This document shows, in pieces, positions 8,282-16,974 of a DNA stretch of 53,826 nucleotides. The notes beneath the pieces were generated by a model. The model did no database searches. It was not told the DNA's origin and worked only from the letters and a program-made list of their open reading frames with translations. The stretch comes from Oscillatoriales cyanobacterium RM2_1_1. GTDB lineage: Bacteria; Cyanobacteriota; Cyanobacteriia; Cyanobacteriales; Microcoleaceae. The stretch spans positions 1 to 53,826 of the forward strand of contig JAAURB010000030.1 in NCBI GenBank assembly GCA_012033335.1, written 5' to 3'. The position numbers and the translations under genes are program-made. The first letter of the stretch is position 1; every line of letters starts with the position of its first letter.

Positions 8282-9931
8282 ATGGCTATTGAAGTGGAAG
8301 TAGAATGTATCTATCAGAGGGGGATTGATCAGTTGGCTGAAGAGAATTACTCAGGAGCCATTGAAGATTTATCCCAGGTGATCAAAATATATCTTCATCA
8401 AAACAATACTAACTTACAATTCGAAGACCAATTTTTACATAAACAAGCCTATTTTTATCGCGGGAATGCCTACTCAAATCTGGCCGAGCAACTCGAAGCA
8501 CTGGCCGATTATTCCCAAGCCATTCAGCTCGATCAAAACTACAGTGAAGCCTATATCAAAAGAGGTCATATTCGCTCCAAATTCGATGATCCAGCCGGAG
8601 CAATTGAAGATTATAATCGTGCCATTCAGCTTGACCCCTTGAACCCTGATGCTTATATTTTTAGAGGCTTGGTTCGAGCTGACAATACAGACCATGAGAA
8701 AGCGATCGAGGATTATAATCAGGCGATTAAGCTTGCACCAGATCATGCTGTTGGTTATTTGTTTAGCGGGATCAGCTACAGCAGGCTAGGAGACGAACTA
8801 GGGGCGATCGCAAGCTACGGTCAAGGAATGCAAATTGAGCCTGAAAATCCTTACTTTTATAGGCGTAGAGGGATGAGCTACCTTGAGCTTAAGAATAACC
8901 CGGCAGCCCTGATAGACTTCCAAAAAGCGGCTGAGCTTTATCAATTACAAAATGATCTTGATAAAGCCCAAGAAATCTTAGAAATAGTCGGAGAAATACT
9001 TAAAGATCTATCAAATTGGCAATGGGAGCTAACCTTAAAACACCATTCCGAATATATTCTTTCCTTAGCAATTTCTCCAGAGGGACAAAGGCTCGTGAGC
9101 GGCAGTTCTGACCAAACTGTGAAAGTGAGTGATCTAAAAACAGGCGAACTCCTGGGTACATTTCAAGGCCATTCAGGTAGAGTAACGGCTGTTGCAATCA
9201 ACCCTAAAAATCAAACTATTATTAGTGCTGGGGAAGATCGGCTGATTAAAATCTGGCGACCGATGCCTCAAAATTTGAACGGACATACTAATACTATTTG
9301 CTCCCTTGCAGTGAGTCCGAATGGTCAAGTATTAGTCAGTGGTGGGGAGGATTATCAGATTAAAACCTGGGATTTACAATCAGGAGAATTAATCCATACT
9401 TTTAAAGGACACACTGGAACAGTTTGGTCTGTGGCGATTAGCCCAAATGGTGAAAATCTGCTCAGTGGTGCCAGCGACAATACGGTTAAAATCTGGAATT
9501 TATCAACAGGAAAATTAATTACAACCCTGACAGAACACTCTGATCGGGTTTATAGCGTTGCAATTAGTCCCAATAGCCAGAATTTTGTCACCTGTGGCGC
9601 AGATGAAACGGTTAAAATCTGGAGTTTCTTAACTGGAAAATTAATCCACGATTTACCAGGACATTCTGGTTCAGCTCAGTTTGTAGCCATTAGCCCAGAT
9701 AGCCAAATTCTAGCGAGTAGTAACTGGGGCTCTTACCGCCATAACTTCAAAGATGCCGAAGTCAAACTGTGGCATTTACCCAGTGGAAAGTTATTAAAAA
9801 CCCTCAAAGGACACTCGGGTTCAATTCGTCCCCTAGTTTTTAGCCCGGATGGTAAAACTTTGGTCAGCGGCAGCCGGGACAAAACCATTCGGGTCTGGCG
9901 ATTATCTGACATCAGCCCTCAGAAAAGTTGA
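8282..9931 (+). CDS. TPR-WD40 repeat protein
   Basis: 549 residues. The N-terminal half holds about five tetratricopeptide repeats with the typical A-I-x-D-Y/F ... A-I-x-L-x-P spacing (AIEDYNRAIQLDPLNPDAY, AIEDYNQAIKLAPDHA). From about residue 245 there are seven WD40 repeats, each with a GH/EH...SVAISPxG...D..VKIW core, which gives one complete seven-bladed propeller. There is no signal peptide, kinase, nuclease or NTPase domain, so it is a scaffold or sensor rather than an enzyme. It is the last gene of the 6723-9931 cluster, 47 bp after the small membrane protein. Such repeat proteins are common in cyanobacteria; pairing with an HNH/membrane protein is less familiar to me. Confidence 0.9.
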   Translation: MAIEVEVECIYQRGIDQLAEENYSGAIEDLSQVIKIYLHQNNTNLQFEDQFLHKQAYFYRGNAYSNLAEQLEALADYSQAIQLDQNYSEAYIKRGHIRSKFDDPAGAIEDYNRAIQLDPLNPDAYIFRGLVRADNTDHEKAIEDYNQAIKLAPDHAVGYLFSGISYSRLGDELGAIASYGQGMQIEPENPYFYRRRGMSYLELKNNPAALIDFQKAAELYQLQNDLDKAQEILEIVGEILKDLSNWQWELTLKHHSEYILSLAISPEGQRLVSGSSDQTVKVSDLKTGELLGTFQGHSGRVTAVAINPKNQTIISAGEDRLIKIWRPMPQNLNGHTNTICSLAVSPNGQVLVSGGEDYQIKTWDLQSGELIHTFKGHTGTVWSVAISPNGENLLSGASDNTVKIWNLSTGKLITTLTEHSDRVYSVAISPNSQNFVTCGADETVKIWSFLTGKLIHDLPGHSGSAQFVAISPDSQILASSNWGSYRHNFKDAEVKLWHLPSGKLLKTLKGHSGSIRPLVFSPDGKTLVSGSRDKTIRVWRLSDISPQKS

Positions 9932-10492
9932 GAATTTACGGCCTTGACCCTGACCGATGACTCTGGGGAGATGGATTTCTGCTGATACCAATTCTCTTTA
10001 ATATTACTATAGATAGGAACCTGGAATGCAACGCGCTGCAGTGCGCCCTGGGTTTTGTATCATACCAATTTTAAGAGTTGGTATGAGACCTGCAAAAGTT
10101 GGCTGATCTGAACTGTCTAAACCCTTCGCTATTCCCCGAAAAGCCACTCACCCCGGATGGATGTCAGTTTAAAATTAAAAGCATAGAATAGAGATAGAAC
10201 TAAAAATTAGATTCTGAAAGTAGATTCTGAAAGTAGATGTTATAGACAGGTTCTTATATAGCCTGACATCAGTCAAAAGACGATAAAAATGTTCAAATTA
10301 AGGTGATCTGATTGGGGATCAACAAAGTTTGTCAGGATTACTCAGCTTAAAACCTGTCCGATTCATGCTTCACTCTCTGCATAATTTCTAAGATAATTTC
10401 TGAGTCTTTAATCTCAAACTGATTAGCTTAATCTCTGCTTTTTAGGGGCAGTTTACATTCTCATTTGGAGTTTCATTTGGAGTCAAGGGGCA
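9932..10492. other. Intergenic region upstream of ppsA
   Basis: 560 bp without a recognisable gene. It holds a hairpin CATACCAA/TTGGTATG (10061-10085) without a T-run, a 13-bp tandem repeat AGATTCTGAAAGT (10209-10234) and, just before ppsA, TCATTTGGAGT twice (10461-10471 and 10473-10483). The ppsA promoter should be here, but no box pair is convincing. Confidence 0.4.
10209..10234. repeat. 13-bp tandem repeat
   Basis: AGATTCTGAAAGT occurs twice back to back, followed by a partial third copy (AGAT). It lies about 260 bp upstream of ppsA. A regulatory role is possible but unsupported. Confidence 0.6.
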
Positions 10493-12937
10493 ATGGTTAA
10501 TACACTGGTTCAACGACAGTCTCAGCGATCGCAGGAAGAGACATTGGTACGCTGGCTGGAAGAGGTTGGGATGGCTGATATTGCTCAGGTTGGGGGTAAG
10601 AATGCCTCCCTCGGGGAGATGACTCGCCATCTCAAGCCTAAAGGAATCAATCTACCCCGGGGATTTGCGACCACGGCTGTGGCCTATCGTCGTTTTATAG
10701 AGTCCGTGGGTTTGGATAGACTCCGGCGACTCTTCCACAATTTAGACCCAGCCGATGTCAATGCCCTGCATCAGGTGGGTCAGAAAACCCGCCATTTGAT
10801 CCTCAATACTCCCTTTCCACCCGATCTGAGGCGGGCGATCTCCCAAGCCTATCAGGAGCTTTGCCATTCCTCCGGCCCCCGGATGGAGGTGGCTATCCGT
10901 TCCTCCGCCACCGCTGAAGACCTGCCCGATGCCAGTTTTGCAGGACAGCAAGAGAGCTATCTAAATATCCGAGGACAGCAGGGGGTGATTGACCATGTTC
11001 ATCGGTGTTTTGCCTCCTTGTTTACGGATCGGGCGATTTCCTATCGGATTTTGAAGGGGTTTGATCATTTTGAGGTGGCCTTGTCCGTTGGGATTCAGCA
11101 GATGGTGCGCTCTGACCTGGCTACGGCGGGGGTGATGTTTTCGATTGATCCAGAGACCGGCTTCAAAAATGCCGCCCTAATCACCGCTGGCTATGGTTTG
11201 GGGGAAAACGTCGTCCAGGGATCGATCAATCCCGATGAGTATCTGGTATTCAAACCCACCTTGAAGGCGGGGTTTCCAGCGATTTTAGCTAAACGTCTGG
11301 GGACGAAGGCCCTGAAGATGGTCTACAATTCCCAGGATTCCCAGCATTCCTCAAACTCGACCCAGAACTTGGCGGTTCCTCTAGCGCAACAACAACAATT
11401 TGCCCTGAGTGATGCTGAAATTCTGCAACTGGGGAAATGGGCTATCCTGATTGAGGATTACTACTCCCAACTCAATGGCTATCCGACTCCAATGGATATT
11501 GAATGGGCAAAAGATGGCTTGACCGGGGAGCTGTTTATTGTTCAGGCTCGCCCGGAAACGGTACAATCCCAGAAAACCCCAGGAGTCTTGCACCGCTACA
11601 AACTCCAGGGAACCGGGGCAGTGCTAGTCGCCGGTCGAGCCGTGGGCGATCGCATCGGTCAAGGAACCGTCAGGCTAGTCTGCAATCCTCAGCAGATGGC
11701 GGAGTTTCAACCTGGAGACGTTTTAGTCACCTCCAAAACCGATCCAGACTGGGAGCCGATTATGAAAAAAGCCAGTGCCATTATTACTGACTCTGGGGGG
11801 CGTACCTGTCATGCGGCGATCATTGCGCGGGAATTGGGAATTCCGGCAATTGTTGGTAGCGCGGTGGCAACCACCCTATTGCAACCGGGTCAAACCGTTA
11901 CGGTGTCCTGTGCTGAAGGCGAAACGGGGAAAGTTTATCAGGGATTGATTCCGTTCCAGGTGGAGGAGACAGTGCTGGATCAACTCCCCCAAACCCGAAC
12001 TCAAATTCTGATGAATGTGGGCAATTCCCAGGAAGCATTTGGGCTGTCGGCGATTCCCTGCCAGGGGGTGGGGCTGGCGCGGCTAGAATTTATCATTGCC
12101 AACCAGATCAAGGTGCATCCCCTGGCTCTGTTGCGGTTTAGTGAACTGACTGATGAATCGGCAAAGCAAGCGATTACTGACTTGACCGCCCAATATCAGC
12201 GCAAATCCGATTACTTTGTGGATCAGCTCACTCAAGGGGTGGCCACGATTGCGGCGGCGTTTTATCCCCATCCGGTGATTGTCCGGATGAGCGACTTCAA
12301 GAGCAACGAATATGCCAATTTACTAGGGGGCAGGATGTTTGAACCCCAGGAAGAAAATCCGATGTTGGGATGGCGGGGGGCAGGGCGCTACACAGACCCG
12401 AACTATCAGGCGGCTTTTGGTCTGGAATGTCAGGCCCTGCGGCGGGTCAGAGATGAGATTGGACTAGCCAATGTGATTCCAATGATTCCGTTTTGTCGGA
12501 CTCCCGATCAGGGTCGCAAAGTACTAGTAGAAATGGCCAAATATGGCCTGAATCGGGGAGAAAATGGCCTGCAGGTTTATGTGATGTGTGAATTGCCCAG
12601 TAATGTTTTATTGGCAGATGAATTTTGTCAGGTATTCGATGGGTTTTCGATTGGATCCAATGACCTGACCCAGTTAATCCTGGGGCTAGATCGAGATTCA
12701 GGATTAGTCGCCGATTTGTTTGATGAACGCAGCCCCGCCGTCAAACAAATGATTCAGATGGCAATTCATACAGCGAAAAAACATGGGCGCAAAATTGGCA
12801 TTTGTGGTCAAGCTCCCAGTGACTATCCAGAATTTGCTCAGTTTCTGGTGGAACTGGGAATTGATTCCATTAGCCTCAACCCTGACTCAGTTCTCAAGAC
12901 AACCCTGGCGATCGCCCAAATTGAAAATATCAGTTAA
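10493..12937 (+). CDS. ppsA: Phosphoenolpyruvate synthase
   Basis: This 814-residue cytoplasmic enzyme converts pyruvate + ATP + H2O to PEP + AMP + Pi. Its three domains are visible. The N-terminal ATP-grasp domain has GGKNASLGEM and RSSATAEDLPDASFAGQQES. The mobile phosphohistidine domain has GGRTCHAAIIARELGIPAIVG, where the His carries the phosphoryl group. The C-terminal PEP/pyruvate-binding barrel has CELPSNV and FSIGSNDLTQLILGLDRDSG. The length is normal (about 790-830). The ATG at 10493 follows AAGGGGCA as a weak Shine-Dalgarno. The gene stands alone, followed after about 170 bp by a strong terminator. Confidence 0.96.
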   Translation: MVNTLVQRQSQRSQEETLVRWLEEVGMADIAQVGGKNASLGEMTRHLKPKGINLPRGFATTAVAYRRFIESVGLDRLRRLFHNLDPADVNALHQVGQKTRHLILNTPFPPDLRRAISQAYQELCHSSGPRMEVAIRSSATAEDLPDASFAGQQESYLNIRGQQGVIDHVHRCFASLFTDRAISYRILKGFDHFEVALSVGIQQMVRSDLATAGVMFSIDPETGFKNAALITAGYGLGENVVQGSINPDEYLVFKPTLKAGFPAILAKRLGTKALKMVYNSQDSQHSSNSTQNLAVPLAQQQQFALSDAEILQLGKWAILIEDYYSQLNGYPTPMDIEWAKDGLTGELFIVQARPETVQSQKTPGVLHRYKLQGTGAVLVAGRAVGDRIGQGTVRLVCNPQQMAEFQPGDVLVTSKTDPDWEPIMKKASAIITDSGGRTCHAAIIARELGIPAIVGSAVATTLLQPGQTVTVSCAEGETGKVYQGLIPFQVEETVLDQLPQTRTQILMNVGNSQEAFGLSAIPCQGVGLARLEFIIANQIKVHPLALLRFSELTDESAKQAITDLTAQYQRKSDYFVDQLTQGVATIAAAFYPHPVIVRMSDFKSNEYANLLGGRMFEPQEENPMLGWRGAGRYTDPNYQAAFGLECQALRRVRDEIGLANVIPMIPFCRTPDQGRKVLVEMAKYGLNRGENGLQVYVMCELPSNVLLADEFCQVFDGFSIGSNDLTQLILGLDRDSGLVADLFDERSPAVKQMIQMAIHTAKKHGRKIGICGQAPSDYPEFAQFLVELGIDSISLNPDSVLKTTLAIAQIENIS

Positions 12938-13044
12938 AGCAGGTTTAAAGTCCAGACCTGGAATTTTAAAACTCTAGATTGAGCCCCACAATTCCCTAAG
13001 CTGGAAAAGATCAGTTTAGCAAAACTGTAATTAATGATACAGTT

Positions 13045-13140
13045 CTTATGGTGTAAGTCAAAGCCTGGGGTGAGGAATCAATTTTCAGTTCCAGGCGATG
13101 ACCAGACTGCTGAAGTAAAAGTGCTTTAGCAGTCTTTTTT
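13045..13140 (+). ncRNA. Candidate sRNA or ppsA 3'-UTR structure
   Basis: An 8-bp hairpin (GCCTGGGG 13063-13070 with TTCCAGGC 13089-13096, two G-U pairs) is followed by the terminator hairpin at 13104-13140. This could be an independent short transcript or the processed 3' end of the ppsA message. No match to Yfr1, 6S or another named cyanobacterial RNA was recognised, and the 5' end is a guess. Confidence 0.3.
13104..13140 (+). terminator. Strong intrinsic terminator
   Basis: AGACTGCTGAAG pairs with CTTTAGCAGTCT over 12 bp with one G-U, around loop TAAAAGTG, and is followed by TTTTT. It lies 167 bp after ppsA and 220 bp before recN. Confidence 0.85.
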
Positions 13141-13360
13141 GCTTGAAGATCGATCAACGGTTGACCAAGCGCTATCACAATCTGATCTAATCTGACTGAT
13201 TTATGATCTAATTCTAAATCTCATTCCCGGAGAAACTCCCGATTCCAGAGCCGATCTGTTAACTTATAGTTTGTTAATCTTGATCTTCTAGTCTCCCCCT
13301 TCAAGCCCTGAATTTCAACTCTCCAATTCTCCCGATCCAACCTTAACCCCCCAGGCCCAA

Positions 13361-15238
13361 ATGCTACTGTCCCTTCGGATTGAAAACTTTGCCCTGATTG
13401 ACTATCTGGAGCTGGAATTAGGTCTGGGTCTAAATGTTTTTACTGGAGAGACAGGGGCAGGGAAATCGATTATTCTAGATGCCGTTGATGCCATTTTAGG
13501 GGGCAAGACTGATCGGCGCGCCATTCGCACCGGAGCAACTCGGGCTCTGCTGGAGGCGACCTTTGAGGTCAATGCTTTTACTGCCAAGTGGATCACCCAA
13601 CAGGACATTGATTTAATTGACGAGACCTTGGTGATTTGCAGTCGGGAAATCTCCCAGACCCAGGATAAAACCCGCAACCGGTTTCGGATCAATGGCATTC
13701 TGGTCAGCCGCAAACTGATTGATCAACTGCGCGATCGCCTCCTGGAAATCACTGCCCAGGGTCAAACCGTGCAATTATTGGCCGCAGATGCCCAAAAAGA
13801 ATGGCTCGATCTATATGGAGGCACAGCCATTACCCATGCCTGTAAGCGGACGGCCACCCTGCATGAACAAAAGCAACAGGCCAAAGCCATTCTAGAAAAT
13901 CGCCGTCAACTCGAACAACATCGGTTGCAGCGACTGGATATCCTGCAATATCAAGTGCAGGAATTGAATAGCGCCCAGTTAACTGAAGCCGATGAACTCG
14001 ATGTGCTCCAGCAAGAGCAGCAACGTCTGAGCCACGTCGTCGAGCTACAACAGCAAAGTTACCAGGTTTACCAAGCCCTCTACCAGCGGGAAGATGGCTT
14101 GGCCGCTGCCGATTTACTCAGCCAGGCTGAAGCCACCCTGACCAATCTGGTGGAATATGACTTCCAACTCCAACCTATCCTGGGAATGATTGAGGAAGCC
14201 CTATCCCAGGTGACAGAGGCAGGGCGGCAGATTGGCAGCTACGGCGAACAACTCGAATCCGATCCCCAACGGTTGCAGGATGTAGAGACTCGCATCCAGG
14301 AACTCAAGCAGCTTTGCCGCAAATATGGTCAAACCCTGGCGGAGGTGATTACCCATGCCAGGCAGATTCGGGCTGAACTGGAGGACTTGCAGGATAGTGA
14401 ACAGTCCCTTGATGCCCTAGATCAGGCTTACCACCAGGCCCAATCTCAGCTTCAGCAAGCCTGTGAGGAATTGACCGATCTTCGCCGGGAAGCTGCCAAT
14501 CAACTGGAAACTAATCTAGTTCAGGAACTCAAGCCCCTAGCCATGGATAAGGTCAAATTTCAGGTGAATCTGATTCCCACTGCCCCAACCCCATCGGGGG
14601 GGGATCAGGTGCAGTTTTGCTTCAGTCCCAATCCAGGTGAACCCCTGCAACCCTTGAGCGAAACTGCCTCAGGTGGGGAGATGAGCCGTTTTCTGCTGGC
14701 TTTAAAAGCGTGCTTTTCCCAGGTGGAAGGGTCTGAAACCATGATATTCGATGAAATTGATGTGGGGGTTTCTGGCAAGGTAGCCGGCGCGATCGCGCAA
14801 AAACTCCATCAGCTCAGCCAACAGCATCAGGTGCTTTGTGTCACCCATCAGCCAATTGTAGCGGCCATGGGCGATCGCCACTTTCATGTGCGAAAAGACG
14901 TGATTGTTGATGGGACTACGGCAGATGACCCTCAAGATCAGGAGCGCACCGTTGTCCGGGTCAATTGTTTGAGTGAAATGCAGCGCCGGGAAGAACTGGC
15001 TCAACTCGCTAGCGGTCAGTCGGCGGTTCAGGAAGTGATTGCATTTGCAGATACGCTTTTGAGTCAGGCCAATGCCCTACGACAGCAGCCGATCCAGGGC
15101 AACGCCTCTGGTTCACAAGGGGCTGGCTCAAGGTCAAAAGCGTCTGAAGAATCCTCTACAAAATCCCCCCGTTCAAAATCCTCTGCAAGAGCGTCTGGAA
15201 AATCCTCAAAATCCCCCCGCTCAAAATCTAAACCTTAA
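13361..15238 (+). CDS. recN: DNA repair protein RecN with basic Ser-rich tail
   Basis: This is an SMC-like ATPase of double-strand-break repair. Walker A GETGAGKS is at residues 29-36. A long coiled-coil arm spans about 160-390, and a C-terminal ATPase half has the ABC signature LSETASGGEMSRFLLAL, Walker B MIFDEIDVGVSG and the switch His in LCVTHQPI. The start MLLSLRIENFALID is the standard RecN N-terminus. At 625 residues it is longer than usual (about 550-590). The extra ~45 C-terminal residues are low-complexity Ser/Lys/Arg (SSTKSPRSKSSARASGKSSK), possibly DNA-binding. Transcribed alone. Confidence 0.95.
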   Translation: MLLSLRIENFALIDYLELELGLGLNVFTGETGAGKSIILDAVDAILGGKTDRRAIRTGATRALLEATFEVNAFTAKWITQQDIDLIDETLVICSREISQTQDKTRNRFRINGILVSRKLIDQLRDRLLEITAQGQTVQLLAADAQKEWLDLYGGTAITHACKRTATLHEQKQQAKAILENRRQLEQHRLQRLDILQYQVQELNSAQLTEADELDVLQQEQQRLSHVVELQQQSYQVYQALYQREDGLAAADLLSQAEATLTNLVEYDFQLQPILGMIEEALSQVTEAGRQIGSYGEQLESDPQRLQDVETRIQELKQLCRKYGQTLAEVITHARQIRAELEDLQDSEQSLDALDQAYHQAQSQLQQACEELTDLRREAANQLETNLVQELKPLAMDKVKFQVNLIPTAPTPSGGDQVQFCFSPNPGEPLQPLSETASGGEMSRFLLALKACFSQVEGSETMIFDEIDVGVSGKVAGAIAQKLHQLSQQHQVLCVTHQPIVAAMGDRHFHVRKDVIVDGTTADDPQDQERTVVRVNCLSEMQRREELAQLASGQSAVQEVIAFADTLLSQANALRQQPIQGNASGSQGAGSRSKASEESSTKSPRSKSSARASGKSSKSPRSKSKP

Positions 15239-15562
15239 AGTTTTAAGCTCAGAACCCAAAACTTGAACCTTCAAACTCAATCAGCCGTTCTAGCCTGAAC
15301 CCATTCTTAGGATGATGAATTAAATAGGATAGAAAGAGGTCTCGGCTGTTTTTCAGCAGGCAAGAGGCTTGCGCCACAAGGTTTGATAGGATATGAAATC
15401 TGGTTGAAGTTTCATAATAAGAGCTTTTAAAACTTCTAGCTTGACTGAACTTTGATTATGGGTAACTAAAAGGATTTGATATCATTGGTGATGTCCTATA
15501 CAACCGATAAGCTGTCCTAAAAACCTGATGCAGGACTTTTAGGAAGATTCAGATCACGGCAA
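15239..15562. other. Convergent intergenic region recN / PEP-CTERM hydrolase
   Basis: 324 bp. An inverted repeat TCCTAAAA (15515-15522) / TTTTAGGA (15537-15544) could terminate transcription from either side, although no long T-run follows. No gene was recognised. Confidence 0.4.
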
Positions 15563-16624
15563 TCAAATGGATTTGAGATAACTCAATATCCGCCGACGGA
15601 AGAGGAGGAGGGGAACAACAAAGAGACCTGCTCCATAGGAGGACTCCGGAATCTTTGCTACATTTGTCACAGTGACATTGGGATCTTGGGCATCACCGGA
15701 AACATTCACATACTCTAAAGCTGCCGGGTCATCCAAAATATAAGCTTGAAGAAAGGCCGCACTCCAGCGAGCAATTGTCTCTGTGGCAATATCCTGCTCT
15801 AAAGTTGGATCATTCACTGCTCGAATCGGATTGTTTTCGTTCGTAATTCCGTAGTGATTTGCGCCCTCTAGTTCAACAAATAGCTTGGGTTGATTGAGAA
15901 TATTGTTGTAGGTTGTCACTGGAGAATCTGGCCGAATGACGCCATCTCTTGTCCCTAGAATCAGTCCAATAGGAGCTTGATTATCAATAGGGGGAACCCC
16001 CGGAAAACCCACATCACTGAGGTCAAAACCGGCCCCGTAGAAAATTCCTGCTTTCAACTCCTCTGGAAAACTGTAACTATCTGTACATAAACCTGGGAAA
16101 CAGTTGTCCTGAACTGAAGCAATTCCTACAGCTCCTCCAAAAGAATGACCCAATAAACCCAGAGAATTAGTATCCAATAAACCGGTCACAGGGGAAGTGG
16201 GGTCAGTATTCTCTAGAGCCATAAACTCTAGAACTGCTGGAACCTGTCTCTGCTCTGGGAGAAGACCTGTGAATGGCACACCACCAGGCCCTGGTATTGT
16301 CCTGAGATTATTGGGAGCAACCACTGTAAATCCATAGCTAGCCACTATACTGGCGTAGATGCTATAGTCGGCCTTGTCTACTAGAGCGCCCTGGAGTAAG
16401 AGGACAATTGGAGTTGATACGGTTGGATCGGAAACAACTGGATAGTAAATGTCCGTTGGATCCAACTCAATTTCCGTCGAGTATTGGCGAACTTCTGAAA
16501 ATAGCGGTTCTCCAATAAAAGTTGCTGCCTGAACAGCATGACTGACTGAAGACAGCAGTAAAGTAGTTCCTAAAACAGCAATGGGGTTGAAAAGTGTTGC
16601 ACCTTGCCTATTCATAGAGTTCAA
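15563..16624 (-). CDS. Secreted alpha/beta hydrolase (chlorophyllase/dienelactone-hydrolase-like) with PEP-CTERM-like tail
   Basis: 353 residues. A signal peptide (about 1-33: IAVLGTTLLLSSVSHAVQA) leads to an alpha/beta-hydrolase domain with nucleophile motif GHSFGGA, an acid Asp in GTRDGVI and catalytic His in GANHYGIT. The oxyanion strand is TPIVLLLQGAL. The C-terminus has PESS followed by a short hydrophobic stretch and RRRI, the layout of a PEP-CTERM sorting signal processed by exosortase. The export route is inferred. The substrate is unknown; the domain resembles chlorophyllase-like and polyester/dienelactone hydrolases. Single gene, convergent with recN. No exosortase lies in the window. 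Confidence 0.85.
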   Translation of the reverse strand: MNSMNRQGATLFNPIAVLGTTLLLSSVSHAVQAATFIGEPLFSEVRQYSTEIELDPTDIYYPVVSDPTVSTPIVLLLQGALVDKADYSIYASIVASYGFTVVAPNNLRTIPGPGGVPFTGLLPEQRQVPAVLEFMALENTDPTSPVTGLLDTNSLGLLGHSFGGAVGIASVQDNCFPGLCTDSYSFPEELKAGIFYGAGFDLSDVGFPGVPPIDNQAPIGLILGTRDGVIRPDSPVTTYNNILNQPKLFVELEGANHYGITNENNPIRAVNDPTLEQDIATETIARWSAAFLQAYILDDPAALEYVNVSGDAQDPNVTVTNVAKIPESSYGAGLFVVPLLLFRRRILSYLKSI

Positions 16625-16974
16625 CCAAGATTAAATCAAGTTACGATTGATCAAGTTACTGAAGTCTGAACCTGACACCCCCAAGATTCCTTCCTCCTTT
16701 ACCCTGTCGAACCACTCGCTGGACTCGACCCTCAAAACGATCCACTGTCAAAGACTTTGAGGTTAAAGCACTTGAAATTAATTCAATGGTAGTACATCTG
16801 ATGAAGTGTTGTGTTTGATAAACATTCTTGAGTTTAGAATAAATCCAAATAGAATGAATCTCAAAAGAATAAATCTCAAAACTGTTCTAAAATGAATCCT
16901 GCTAATCGGGGAGATTCTTACCCGTGGCACAGGATGTCCTGGTAAGATTTATCTCATGTCGAGAGGAGTCAACA
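16625..16974. other. Divergent intergenic region upstream of the deiminase-like gene
   Basis: 350 bp between divergent genes. Three near-identical 15-bp repeats lie at 16837-16881 and a good Shine-Dalgarno (GAGAGGAG) precedes ATG 16975. The open frame extends to GTG 16924, but the ribosome-binding site and the hydrophobic signal sequence favour 16975. Confidence 0.5.
16837..16881. repeat. Three 15-bp tandem repeats (possible operator)
   Basis: GAATAAATCCAAATA, GAATGAATCTCAAAA and GAATAAATCTCAAAA lie head to tail, ending 93 bp before the start of the deiminase-like gene. Spaced direct repeats at this distance may be regulator binding sites; this is inference. Confidence 0.65.

Larger units (their letters stand above)
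12938..13360. other. Intergenic region ppsA-recN
   Basis: 423 bp containing a candidate small RNA with two hairpins and a strong intrinsic terminator (annotated separately). The remaining ~220 bp before recN is AT-rich, with no clear promoter assignment. Confidence 0.5.

Noticed and set aside
10061-10085. Intrinsic terminator at the CATACCAA/TTGGTATG hairpin
   Set aside because: The stem is only 8 bp and AT-rich, with no T-run on either strand.
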